Part shown: piece by piece, positions 47,763-59,466 of the stretch
Layout: each line of letters begins with the position of its first letter
How positions within the stretch are numbered: position 1 is the stretch's first letter
NCBI GenBank assembly: GCA_033439295.1
Contig: JAVTLE010000013.1
Location: 186,001 to 250,000 of the forward strand
DNA: 64,000 nucleotides
Direction: 5' to 3'
DNA from: Deuterostichococcus epilithicus
Lineage: Eukaryota; Chlorophyta; Trebouxiophyceae; Prasiolales; Stichococcaceae
The notes under the pieces: generated by a model
What the model saw: the letters and a program-made list of their open reading frames with translations, nothing else
Database searches by the model: none
What the model was told of the DNA's origin: nothing
Program-made: the position numbers and the translations under genes

Positions 47763-49360
47763 CGTCGCGGTGATTGCCCTGTCCAGCCTGGAGCGCAGTC
47801 GGGCAGCAAGGTCTGTCGTGTGTGAAGGCTGACAGGGAACCAATCAGCCCGACGGAAAGTGTGATGTCCCAGATCCGTGGCGCACTGCTCGACTGCCACT
47901 GATGCCAGCAACGACAGCAAGGGTCGGGCACCGGCGGCAGGCCTGGACAGGCACACTCGACGGCAGAGCAACATGCCGTCTGCAGTGCCTCTGGCGCATG
48001 CAGTCGCAGGCACCTGAGCAGCCAGACGTCTGCTGATTCAGACCAAGCTGCTGCCAGGCATGCATACTGCTCCTGTGCAAGACCTTGAGCGCAGTGCACC
48101 GCGCAGCATGTTATCAGAGTAAGGTGCCAGCAGCGCCAACCAGAGACGAGCTTACCGCCTGGCCCATGCAGCAGCTCGCGGCCGCATGCTGCTGCCTGTG
48201 CGCTTCTGGCAAGCGCGAGCGGGACCGCCAACAGAACATCACGGCGCCGCCAGGCTGGCCCCCTCCGTTGATGCCCTGGCCGTCAGCCCGCTGCCGCAGA
48301 GCAGACCGTTACACGCACAATGTGTTGCAACAGTCAGCTGACGAAATGAACTTGGCTGAACTTCCGTCGGCGGGAGCGTCCGCCTGCTGCAGTGGCGGCG
48401 GTGACAACAGTAGCGGCTGCAGCGAGCGGCACGAAGCTGCAGGAGCTGCCAAGCCGCTGGCGCGTCCTGCAGGACCACAGGAGACTGCGAAATGGTGTGC
48501 TGCTTGAATCTGCGTCCTGGACTGAAGCACGTACGAATGAAACGTTGGGATCCGGCAGCTTTTCCTTGCGCAGATGGCATGGAGCACGTGAAGGCATGGA
48601 AAAAACGCTATTCGCACCGAGAGTCAGTCCGCGCCTCTTTGCGAGTCGGGGTAAACGCCAGCTGACAGCAAGAATGGCGGATTGGCGCGGCCCACGTTGA
48701 AACTGTTGAAAGGGACACTCGGCATTAAGTTTCATAATAAACCTTCCTGAGCTCAGATATTCAGGCTGTGGCTTGCGTCTGTGGATCTGAAAATTTCACG
48801 CTTCATCTCCCGCGATCTCCGAAAACCCAGGCTGTGTTCACCCTAGCGGTCCGCCTTGCGACAGCCAAAAAGTGCATCTGCAGAAAGTGCACCACACCGA
48901 TAAGTGCATGTTCAAGGCGACAACTCAGTCGACATCTTTGCGGTCCAGCGGCGTTATTCGTCTCTGCACGTGTGCCTGCACCCGTGGTTCCCGGAGCCCG
49001 GCGCTGACATTCAAGTCGGAACCTGGGTGCGCGCCTGGCGACACTCCGCCACGGCCGCGAGCGCTTGCACTATGACATAGGAAAGATCTCCTCCACGCGA
49101 GACACCATGCAGGCCCTTTGCAGCTCGTTCCACCCGACGTGAGACAGCACGCGGAAAAGCGTCTTCCGGCAGCTGACTTTCCCCGAACTGCGCCTTTCTC
49201 CTGCAAGAATGACCCACAACGGTGCGGTACTTGATTACTATGTATCGAAAATTGAATGCCCCTGCCTCCTGTGGCCCAAGGTGCCGTGTCGCCGGACGAC
49301 TTACCTCGCGGACAGGTCCGCGGGCATGGTTGGCTGAACGCGTGCATGTGGTGCTCGCAG
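47763..49360. promoter_or_regulatory. Divergent spacer, includes unresolved 5' end of GH8 gene
   Basis: Head-to-head between DHHC (-) and GH8 (+). A signal-peptide exon for the GH8 enzyme is expected here but was not identified. A plus-strand frame at 48392-48700 and an antisense one over the same bases have no recognised domain. Confidence 0.35.
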
Positions 49361-52300
49361 GCGGGTCCGGGACCAAGGCGGCCAACAACACTTCTGCTGC
49401 AGGCCTCCCTGTCTATGGGCCTCGACCTGCTTCCGACGGCGCCAACGGTTCTGGTGCAGGCCTCCCCGTCAAGGGGCCTCGGCCTCCACCTAGCGGCATC
49501 ATTGACGAGGCCGCTGCCATAAACGGCACCGCCCTGAACGGCTCGCTCCCGGCATCGCTGAACCGCCCGCACGGCACCGTCAGGACACGGCCGACGGCCG
49601 GCGCTACCATCAGCTATGAGCGCTGGCGCAGCAAGTATGTCCGTGAGTACCGCGGCGGTCTCTACGTGTCCTACAACGGCAAACACCACCAGGAGCCCGC
49701 GCATGCCGTCACCGTGTCGGAGGTGGGCATTTCACACTCCGACCACCCTGTTGGTAACAAGCTCCAGCAGGGCGAATTGTGTCCTATAGCGTCGTGACAA
49801 CAAGCCACCAGCAGCCTGTCCAATGCTGCAGATTCCTTGCTTACTGCAAGAGCTTCCGCAGCGGTGCGGGCACCCGTCTGTAGCGCCTGCGCGATCTGCA
49901 TGCTCCTTGGCATTGCCGCAGGCGCCGCTGATGCGCCTGCGTCATCGACTCGCCTCAGCGAACGTTCCCAGTGCATTGTCGCTCAGGCAGAGGCAAACGA
50001 CACGCTGCCCGGACGACTCGGCCACCTTCTCCTCCCTGCCACAACACTGGCAGGATCAAACCAGCCCATATGGCTGCATGTGCCATCAGCGGTGCTCGAG
50101 GCACCCAGTAGCCAGGCATCTGTCGTGATGCTTGAAGTGGGGCACATGCTGAACCCAGACCTGAACCTTGGCGTGCAGGCCACTGGGTATGCGCTGCTCA
50201 TCAGCCTGCTGGAGCGCAACCGCGGCGACTTCGACCGGTTCCTGGCCTTCTGGCGCCACTTCCTGTCGCCGCACGGCCTGATGTACTGGCAGCTGCTGCG
50301 CCAGGGCGAGGAGGTGAGGCCGGACGCTGGTTGAACACCGGATGCACCTCTGATTGTGGAGTTGCGGCGCCAGGGGCGGGATGCCGAGACGCTTGACCCA
50401 CATCCGCATGCGGGCACCGAATCTCTCGAGCTTTGCAGCTCCAGCAAAGAGGCAGCCGGCGCCAACATGCCGCTGGTTGATCTGTCTGATCCAGGGCTGA
50501 TTTGCTCTGGGTGCTGAGCACCGCACAGCGATTGTGCTGCGCTTTTGCAGGCTTCCTATGGGGCGCCTAAAAACTTGACCAGAATCTGCACCCGTACTGA
50601 CCCCTTCAGCCGAGTTGGTCCGATGGCATGTGAGACCTGATGCCCACGCACAAGACCTGACGCCACAGCATTCTGATTCCCTGACGTGTGGCCTTTTGTG
50701 CGTCATAGATCAAGCCTAACCTGGGCACCCTCAACAGTGCCACGGACGGCGACCTGGACATCGCGTACGCGCTGCTGCTGGCTGCTCAGGTGCGGCACCA
50801 AGGACTGAATGAGGAGAGGTGGGTATGTACGAGGGACAGGTGCCATGGAGGTCGGCAAGATACTAAGGATGACTCACAAGGAGGGTGCCAGGAGGGTTTG
50901 CCACCGGTCGATGATGGTTTTCGCTAGTGGGAGACGGCCGCCTGCTCACCCGCCCACGGGCGCTGGGGGCGGCCCGCCGGCTCTGAGTGGTGCACCCTGC
51001 GCAGCGGCAGGCCGCCAATGCTCTTGGCGTGCTGCCCGCCCGGCCACAGGCAGCGCCAGATCACCTGGATGTCGGTCGCAGCTACTGCATGCTGGTGTGG
51101 CCTGGGCAGCAGCCCGGGCGGGGGGTCCGGGGGAGCAGAGCAGGGCAGGCTGCACACCCCACCCGCCTGCGCAAGCTGGCTCTGTTGGGGGTGCGGCAGA
51201 GGCTGAAGCAGTGCTATGCAGGCCTTGCCATGCCGAGCGCGGTGCACACATGTGGCCGCTTGCCGCCGCCTTTGCACGGGCTCATTTGTGCAGAGCAGAC
51301 GTCTTCGGATCCAGGCGCCAGGCGGTGGTGCGTAGGTGTGGGACGAGCCGAGCTATAAAGAGGATGGGCTGCGCGTCTGCGCCGCGCTGCTGTCGCAGTG
51401 CTACAACTCCGACACGAAGGTGGCCTGCCCTGCTCCCCCCCTCCTCCCCTGCGGATTCGTTCCCCGTCCGGTTCGGCCGACGGCCTTGTGTGCAGCAGCG
51501 GAGGTAGCCAGCCGCCGTGCTGGAGCGAGCAAGCACACTGTCGGCCAGCGCCCGTGGGGCGATGCCCGAGCCTCCATGGCAGCGGACCACCGAACGGCCC
51601 TCCTTCCTCGCCCCTCATCTCCTGCAGTCATTTTGCAAGTGGTCTCATCTCACGCTTTGACACCGCCAATGTTATTGACATCCATCATTCGACGTCCTCA
51701 TCAACTGCCGCAGGTGCTGACGCCCGGCGACTGGTGCGGCCCGGGGCACGCGCTGCACGCGGTCGCCCGCCCGTCCGACTTCCTGCTGTCGCACCTGTCG
51801 CTCTTTGCCGCGGAGGACGAGGCCCACGCCTCCACCTGGACAGCCTGCTTGGAGGCCACGCTCCAGGTGGGCGTCCTTTGCCGATGCGGTTTCAGGGTTC
51901 GACTGGGCAATTTAACAGTCCGCACCTAGTCGACGCACAGGGGCACTGAGCCGCAGCCGCCCAGCCATATCATCGCTGCTGGTGCCATGCCAGTCAAGTG
52001 CTCTGGTGCACCAGGGGGCACTTCCACTCTCTTGCAAGCTCAAGCACCATGGGTCGAGGCGGCTGGGCTGCATCGCGCTGCGAGGTGCATCCTGTTGCCG
52101 GAATTGTGCGCTCTCGTGGCGTTCCACACCGCACGCCCTGGCGCCGCGCCGCATGCGCCTGCTGGGTCCCTCAGTCGATCGCCGTCTCACGAGGGCTGCT
52201 GGCCTGCCGCTCAGGCGGTCGAGGCGCAGCACGAGCAGCACAGCACGGGGCTCATGGCGGACTTCGTCTCGTACAACAAGTCCGCCGGCCGCTACGAGCC

Positions 52301-54183
52301 CGTCACTGCCCAGGCGCGTGTGCACGCATGCAAGAAGTGTGATTCGAGGGACCCAGCACTGACGGAACTTGTGGGGTTCCCAACTGACGGGCCTGTCAGT
52401 CTGTGTTGTCATTGCGGAGCTGCTAGCTTGCCGTCGCGCACACCTGCACCCTCCTCACCAAGGATGTCGTCAACCCAAAACCTTGTGATTGTCGATTCAT
52501 GGTGTTGCACCCCCTATGGGTGCCGGAGCAGCCTCAAGACCACACCACCTGCTTTGCTCGTACATTTATCGCCTTCCGATGCCCCTCACCATACAACCTT
52601 GCCCTGCCCAGGTGCTGGAGCGGCCTCAGGACAAGCATTACTACTTCAACAGCTGCCGCACGCCCTGGCGCCTGGCCCTCTACTACTCGTGCGTTTGGTC
52701 CAGCCCTTTCGATGCAAATCCTGCCCTGTGTTTCAATCTGCCACCTTGGCGCTTGTTCTCTCCTCCTGGCGCATTCCTTCCACGCTCCCCCACATGCTGC
52801 CTGTTGCATTTTCCCTGGTGCCCCCACGCTGTTTTGCGCGCGCCCCAGCGAGGGGCCCTCTGCTACGCGTGCATTGTCGCCTGTTCTGCTGTAGAGTCCC
52901 CTGTTTCCCCCCAGAGGGCCCTGTCTGCTCCGTGGCGCGGCCGGCCGCTCTGACGGTGGGCCTCCCGGCCTTCCCCGGGGCCCGTCCGTCGAGCCCGCCT
53001 TCCCATGGCCCCCTGCTCGGGGCCCCCCGCCAAGCGCGCTCCCAGGCCTCAAGTCGCTCGCCACAGCCCCTGTGACAAGGGCGTGCGGCCGGCGGCCCTA
53101 AACCCTAATACACCCTGATGCAGGGAGACGCGCGAGGCGCGGGTGCTGCCCATACTGCGGGCGCTGACGGCGTTCTTCGAGGGCCAGGAGACGGTACATG
53201 CGGGGTACGCTCTGGACGGCTCGCGCCTGGTCAAGTGGGCCCACCTCAGCTTCACCGCGCCCGTGTGCTGCCTGTTCAAGGTGCGGCCCCGGGGTATCAT
53301 CAGCCCATCATGAGCCACCCTGCACGGCGTGAGGCGAGAGCCTTGCCTCCCAGCAGCGCATGCCTGCAGCAGTGGCTGTGCCGCATGCCTGGCGCACGGG
53401 CAGGGGGGAGATGGGAAGAGATGAGGAGGGATGGAGAAAAGGGGGGGGTGGGGAGGGGGGGGAGTGCGGCACCCCCAGCGCTGCTGAAGCGCCGCGGCCA
53501 TGCGTGGCCAGGGCTTCTCCTTGCGAGGACTTCCCCGGCCGCCCGCTGCTGCCTCGCCCGCCGCTCACGTGCCGGTCAGAGAGTGCATCCTGCCGGGGCC
53601 CTGCTCGGGGCTGCGCAGCAGATCCTGCGGCGAATCCCTCGCTCGATATGCTCGGACATTTGCCAACCGGGCCCTTGTACTTGGTCGCCATGCAGGTGAT
53701 GCACTCGCCACACCTCGCGCGCATGACGGCGAAGATGCATGCCCTCGGCGAGGACACGTACTTCGGTGCGTCTTTGTTGCTTCTGCTATAAAGTCCGCCT
53801 ACCACCTTTCCAAGATGGTCCATCGGCGCCCCTAATATCCCCCATCAGCCACAGTTAGGGTCTGCTCTTATTCCTGAGCTTCTGCCGAAGCTTGCGCCAT
53901 GAATTCAGCAGAAGCGCCTCCCCAGCAGCGCCGCCCACACCTTGGATTGGGCCTCGCCTGTGTGCGGGGCCCTGATGGTCTATCGACCACAGTCTCCAGG
54001 ATCTTCAGGAAGTGTGTTGGTGAAAGGCTGTGAAACGAATGTCCAGTCCTGTCGGGCACTGGCGCGCTGTCAGCGCGGTCAAGACCCTGCCCCCTGTCTG
54101 ATTCCGGTGCCGCCTGCTCCCTCACAGGTGACACCATCCAGCTGCTGTGCGCGCTGCAGACGGCCCACCTGCCGGCCGAGTGA
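49361..54183 (+). CDS. Glycoside hydrolase family 8 enzyme (endoglucanase/chitosanase type), 5' end incomplete
   Basis: Ten exons join in phase to 424 residues: 49361-49722, 50179-50313, 50709-50789, 51336-51419, 51714-51866, 52215-52313, 52612-52688, 53124-53280, 53696-53765, 54128-54183. After an Asn/Ser/Pro-rich linker come YERWRSKYVREYRGGLYVSY and TVSEATGYALLISLL, where the Glu is the expected general acid. The segment SATDGDLDIAYALLLAAQVW matches the PROSITE GH8 signature A-[ST]-D-[AG]-D-x2-[IM]-A. Further family features are RPSDFLLSHLSLF, YFNSCRTPWRLA and the final QLLCALQTAHLPAE. GH8 enzymes are inverting hydrolases of beta-1,4-glucan, chitosan or xylan; the substrate here cannot be told. 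The linker suggests secretion, but the signal-peptide exon is missing. The intron after PVTAQ uses CAG|GCGCGT. Confidence 0.9.
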
Positions 54184-55105
54184 CGCCGGCGGTGGCACTC
54201 GAATCGTGAGTAGCTTGCAGGGCGCGGCGTCGCGGGGAGGCCAACATCGGGGCGTGGTTTCGGATCTGGGCAGCGGCTGCCTCCCCTGCAGCCCTGCAGT
54301 TTGCAGGCGGAGCCCCGACTATGGCAGGGCTCAAAGCACGGGCACTCAGGCCCATAAATTCGGTCTCATGTGCGCTCGCGTCAGCTGGGATGTGATCTTC
54401 CCAGCAGAGGGCGCGGAGCATCAGCCTCGCGGGGCTGCATCTGACATCATGGCGGCGGGCATCATGCCGCGGGGCCACTTTTAGCATGCTGATGGCGGGA
54501 TGTAGCGCCAAAACGAATCATCTGGTCTGAATGCGGAATTCGGTTATATGAAGCAGCCTGCATCATGTGCGGCCTGCGCGGAGGTCTCCGGAGGTCAAAA
54601 CTCGAAGCGGCACTTTCCTACTCGATTGTGTGTTGCCATGAGCAATCTCGCCGCGCCAAGATCCACAATTCATACATCATCAGTTTCTGGATAATGGCGG
54701 CTTGTTTTGATTTTGTGTGCCGTTTCGACCAGCAGTCGCGTAGGTAGCGCATAATCTGTGTTGAGTGTCTTTGCTTCGATTCAATTGCCTCGACTGTAGG
54801 TGCGTCTGCAGGGGATCTCAACTTGTGTAATATGTGTATTCCACAGATCCAGATCTGTTCTGCTCAACAAAGCACTTATCATGTTGAATTTCACACGGGA
54901 TCCAATGCCACGAACCATGTGTTGGGGGAAATGAGTCGGGGCACAAGTCGTATGCACCGTGCGCTGCAGGCAGGAGCCGGCTCCGCCTGGCAACAGCACC
55001 GTTGGCGACAGAAGCATTGCTCATAGCCGCTTTTGAACCTCCCCTGGATGGCGGCACGGAGCCCTGCCTCCTTCCCGCGCCGCGCGGCTGGCAGGTCGGT
55101 CGTTG
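54184..55105. other. Convergent 3' spacer
   Basis: Tail-to-tail region between GH8 (+) and RNase H2 subunit B (-). The centre (54500-54900) is AT-rich. No gene seen. Confidence 0.45.
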
Positions 55106-57892
55106 TCAAATCGCCGCCTTGGCCGCGGTGGCGGGTTTCTTGAAGAAGGAGGACATTTTCTTCATGCCGCGCGTCTCCTTAGCGACCTGAGCTGCCTTCG
55201 CCTCCGCCTTGGCCTCCTTCGCTCGCGCCTTGGCGATTTCCTTCGGGTCCAGCTGCGGCATTGGGAAGCAGCGGCATAAGAACCGCGGCAGCAGGCAGGC
55301 GCGCCTTGCATTTCATCGTCTCAGGGTCCCCGGAGGAATCACAGCTTGACCTGGTCTCTAGGTTTCATCAACAGCGTCCTGTCTGGGGTCTGGCTGCAGC
55401 AACATTGAAACTCGGAGGCCTGAGTGCCATTTGGACATGTTCCCAGATGTGGCGATCTGTCAGCGAGACAATTCGCACCCGCAGCCGCTTCTGTGGCCTA
55501 TCCTCAGGGCTGGGACGTGGCGCCAGCGCCTGCGCCTGCGCAGCTGCGACCGGTTGCCCTGCGAAATAAAATATACATATTCACATATGATAGTTTCCGA
55601 GGTCGGCGCTGTCACCAGCACGTGCCGCTGCCCACATCCCCACGGCAGACACCTAGGCGGGCAGCCGCTGCATGCTGGACACGGCAACGTTTGCTACAGA
55701 AGCCCGAGTCATGGAAAGAGCCTGCCATGCGACGCTCTCAAGCCCCCGCGGGGAGCCCCCTTGCACGCCAGGGACTTGGCAGCACAACGGCCCTGCTTGT
55801 GCCAATCCTGCTTCAGTGCTGTGGCATTGCACGGCAGCACAAGCATCACGTTATGGTGCCTCACCCGCGTCTTCAAGCGCGATGCCGAGCGCCTGATGCA
55901 GCGCGGCGAGCCGCGCCGCCGGCAGCCATTCCGCCAGCAGTCTGGCGCCATACTGCCGAAGGGTGGCCGCATCGACGCCGGCGTAGGCGCCGCTGGCGGT
56001 CGCCGCCAGCGCGGCAGCCGCCGCGTCCGCCTTGCACCGCAGCCATGCCATCACCTGCAGGCGGGCTCGTGCTCAGCCGCGATTGATGGGGTTGAAATGG
56101 CGTGCGAAGTCCTCGAGCCAGCAGCGAGCACACGGCAGCGGTAGGGGCGTCCCGCATTACCCGCGCCGCAGTCCACCTCTGCACAGACATACAGGCTCAA
56201 TAGCAGTTGAAGCTCCTCTTTCAGAAGTCTGGCAGCTGCCTAGGGTGGGGTGGTCAAATTCGCGGTCAGTTGGTCAGCACGATCTCTTACCTCACCCCCA
56301 TTGGAACCCACTCTCGTATCCCGCAGTCCCAGCAGCATTGGCAGGACACAGCCCCACAGTCGGAAGGATGCTTCAACAGGGATGAATAGTAACCTGCACC
56401 TTCTGCTCGTTGAGGCGCACAAAGGTGTCCCGCCCGATGGTCTTGGCGTCGCACACCGCTGCTGCCGCGGCCTCCGCCAGGGGCCCTGCCAAAAGCCGCA
56501 ACCCGGGCTGCTCCGCTGAGTCCAGGATGTCGCCGAGATCCCGGAACATGCCCTGCAGCGGAGAAACGCTCGCCTGGTGCCGTCGGGCAAGCCCTGGTGA
56601 GGTTGCACAGCTGTCGTGAGGGTTCAAAGATGTCTAGTCCCGCGACGGTCCGACCGTCAGCACCGCCGTAAGATTCCGAACCGCCTTGGAGCGCTTGGAA
56701 CTCTTCGAGCCACAGCCCAAGCCAGCGCAAGGTGCTCATGGCCTGACACAGCGTGCAAGTACGCATTTCCCCTGCTGGCTCCCTTCGATGGACAGTGGTG
56801 TCGGGTTCCGAATCGCACCGACGCTGCCGCGACCTCCAGCAGCGGTAAAAGAACGAATGTCGGGTCCACTGGTGTCGCCATGTAGAGGCCTCCATCTGCA
56901 GGTGTGCGGGGGTATTAAGTGGGGTCAAGCGGGGCTGCAACTGCCGTGCAGTTCTGTGCGGCTGTGTCTGGCTGCGTCAGCTGCAAAGCCCCAAGCCGGT
57001 TGGATATGCAGCCGCAGCAAGTGCTTCAATGTTCAGTTAGCAGCCCACCATGATATCTCTGTGCAGTCTCAAGGGCACAAGACCTGAGCCTTCGATGGCT
57101 TGTCCAACTGCAGAGCTGTGCCCAGACATCAGAGCCGCCACGCGCACCGCTGGCGACAGAGTCGCTGGCAAACCATGCCGACTGCGCGGGTCGCTGGACG
57201 TTGACTTCCAGCAGCCGCCTGCCCGCGAGCATGAACGCCACCGGCCCGCCTACCGCCACAACAGGCACATTGGGACTGGCATCGCTCACTCCAGTCTGCT
57301 GACCTCCTGAATGAAGGAGCATCAAGGCGGCGCGGCGGCAGGCACAGGCGCAAGAGGTTGCTGCAGCCGCCTTGTTGCTGCTTCCACACTCGAGACGTGC
57401 AAGTGCACCGGCCTGATCGGAGCTCATGCAAATGCGGTGCGTGTCCTGGATCCTTGTGGCAGCCCTCGAAAGGAGGATGCGCAGTGGTCACCTGTCCTGG
57501 GGTGCGCCAGTGTGAAGGACACTGCCTCCGCTGCGAGCGGCGCGCCGCTGGGAGCATTTGCCGCTTCCGCACTGTCGGCTGCCAGCGCTGCCGTCGCTGC
57601 AGTTGTCGCATCTCCTGCCGCTTCTCGCCCTGCATTTGACAGTCGGACCCCTGATCAACCCAGGCGCCACCTCGAGAGGGTGTGCGGCGCAAGCGGCGTG
57701 GTGGCACCCTTCTGTGCGTGCCGGATGTGGTATATGCAGCGCGCACTGCGTCTTGTCGAGACGACAGGAGTTCTTGCCTGTGTACGTGACCATCACCCGC
57801 ACTTCAGGGCATGCCGCCGCCGCGTCTGCGGCAGTGGCCTGCATTCTCGTGGCGGCGGCGGCCTTTGCAGGGGATGACCTCGTCGTGACCAT
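55106..57892 (-). CDS. RNASEH2B: Ribonuclease H2 subunit B
   Basis: Non-catalytic subunit of the heterotrimer that removes ribonucleotides and RNA from DNA in the nucleus. Exons: 57892-57778, 57629-57492, 57249-57148, 56895-56834, 56573-56400 (or from 56552), 56054-55865, 55558-55479, 55252-55106; 335 residues. Key matches in order: TLAHPRTGGPVAFML, RRLLEVNV, SAWFASDSVASDGGLYMATP followed by VDPTFVLLPLLE, GMFRDLGDILD, VCDAKTIGRDTFVRLNEQKV, MAWLRCKAD, YGARLLAEWLP. The C-terminus has a Lys/Ala-rich helix and MKKMSSFFKK, a PIP-box-like peptide equivalent to the PCNA-binding tail of the animal subunit. Exon 1 (MVTTRSSPAKAAAATR) is joined through a CAG|GCAAGA donor; using CCTGAA|GTGCGG instead breaks the phase. 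The exon 4-5 acceptor has two in-phase options. Confidence 0.92.
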
Positions 57893-58389
57893 GATGCGTT
57901 CCCGCCTCAATGCAGAGTAGCAGTGGCGGCAGAACAGGAAAGTGTTCGTTCCTGACACACCTGCGTCACCGATCAAACGTGCCGGAGCGATGGTAGCAGA
58001 CACGAGAGGCTGGAACGATCCAGATCGTGAAACTACATGCGAGTATTTGTAGCAAAGCTCTGCTGGTTGACTGCTGGTGCGGGAGGCCTCAGTTCAAATT
58101 CGACTCACCAAGATCCAAGCAAGATCCAGATCCGCGCGCTGCTCCCAAGCCTCTGACGTGGCCGCAAGTCGTGAGCAGGCGTTCATTCTTGCAATCGTAG
58201 CTGCAGACACCATCGGAAACCTTTAATCGGACCACTAACAAGGGATCGCGCAGGTGCAACATCAGTTTCGGGGCGCTGTCACTTGCCGATAAACTGCATC
58301 ATTTCAAGTGCACGTGCAACCATCTCCGTCGGACTTCATGCAAGGAACAGACAGTTGAAGTCCTTGGTGCATTTCTTCCCCTGATTCAG
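57893..58389. promoter_or_regulatory. Compact bidirectional promoter region
   Basis: A 497-base spacer between the start codons of RNASEH2B (-) and the paired-Cys protein gene (+). No coding exon seen; it must contain both transcription starts unless the leaders are long. Confidence 0.5.
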
Positions 58390-59466
58390 ATGGCAGTCCG
58401 CAAGATGCCGTCGGTGCATGCCGCAGCGCTTCTTCAACAGAATTCCTGCTCCAGTGGCGCTGTGCTCCATCGTATCCCCAGACAGTCTGCAGCGCAGTCT
58501 CGGTCACTGTTCCAGCGCACGGTAGCAGCCTCCCCAGCAGCTGTGCCGCGCAGTCACTCAGCGACGCGCGGTGCAACGGTGGGCCGGCGCTGCTGTACAC
58601 GGCCCACCACTGCAGCGGAAAGCAGTGCGCGCAGGGCCGCGGACGACCATGCCAGCGCTTGCGAGGCCGAGCCGCATCGGCCGCGCGCCAGCGTCGTTGC
58701 TGACCGCCTGCACGTGCGAGCGTTTGGGCTGGCTGCCGCAGCAGCAGTGGCACTGCAAACAGGTAGGCGATGCTGACCAAAGCTGCGGCTCAGATGCAAC
58801 CAGCGTGCTACATGTACGCTGTGCCAGCTGACACCGGCTGAATCTGTTTCTGACGTGCCATGCTTGCACCTGAGCGGCTGTCCACAACCGCATGCCTGCC
58901 GCAGGCGCCGCCTGGGCGGAGGCGGCAGCGCCGGGGCCAGGTTCGCAACCCGCAGCGTTCATGCCAGGGCCCGTCAGTATCGGCTGGGAGGTGTATGTCG
59001 GCGCCGTCGCCGGCGTGATTCCGTTCGCCATCGGCGCCTACGAGTTCGGCAAACGCATTGTGTGCCCCTCCCCAGCTCCCCATTGCAGTATCCTCATCCA
59101 TTGCGTCTCTGCAATGACACTATCGGCCGGAGCGGGCCACATGCTTGCAGCGCAGGACTGGCCATCAACACCAGCCGAGACACGTGACAGGAGCGACCAT
59201 GGAGGCAAGCACCCTTGTCATGAAACCATCGATTGCCGGTTCTCTTATTTGTCACCCTGTCTTATTTGCAGCTCATCCAGCGGCGGTGCGAGACCTGCGG
59301 CGGCAGCGGCCTGGTGCAGCGCGGCCGCTTCCAGCGCAAGTGCCCGGACTGCGGCGGCTTCTTCCCCTGGCGCGGCTGGGGGGAGTTCCTGAGCGCGACC
59401 GCGGCGCCCGGCAATGGCGGCCCACTTCGTGCCCCCCGCGGCCAGACCAGCGTCTTCTATAAGTGA
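58390..59466 (+). CDS. Probable plastid membrane protein with DnaJ-like paired-Cys motif
   Basis: Three exons close to 240 residues: 58390-58762, 58905-59059, 59272-59466. The first about 120 residues are rich in Ser, Ala, Arg and Thr and nearly free of acidic residues, like a chloroplast transit peptide, ending in a hydrophobic FGLAAAAAVALQTG. Next is a transmembrane segment (VYVGAVAGVIPFAIGAYEFG), then LIQRRCETCGGSGLVQRG and KCPDCGGFFPWRGWGEFL, a CxxCxGxG..CxxC pair like that of DnaJ zinc fingers and plant thylakoid relatives. The C-terminus is GQTSVFYK. A redox or assembly role is inference. Targeting is predicted from composition only. It shares a short spacer with RNASEH2B. Confidence 0.8.
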
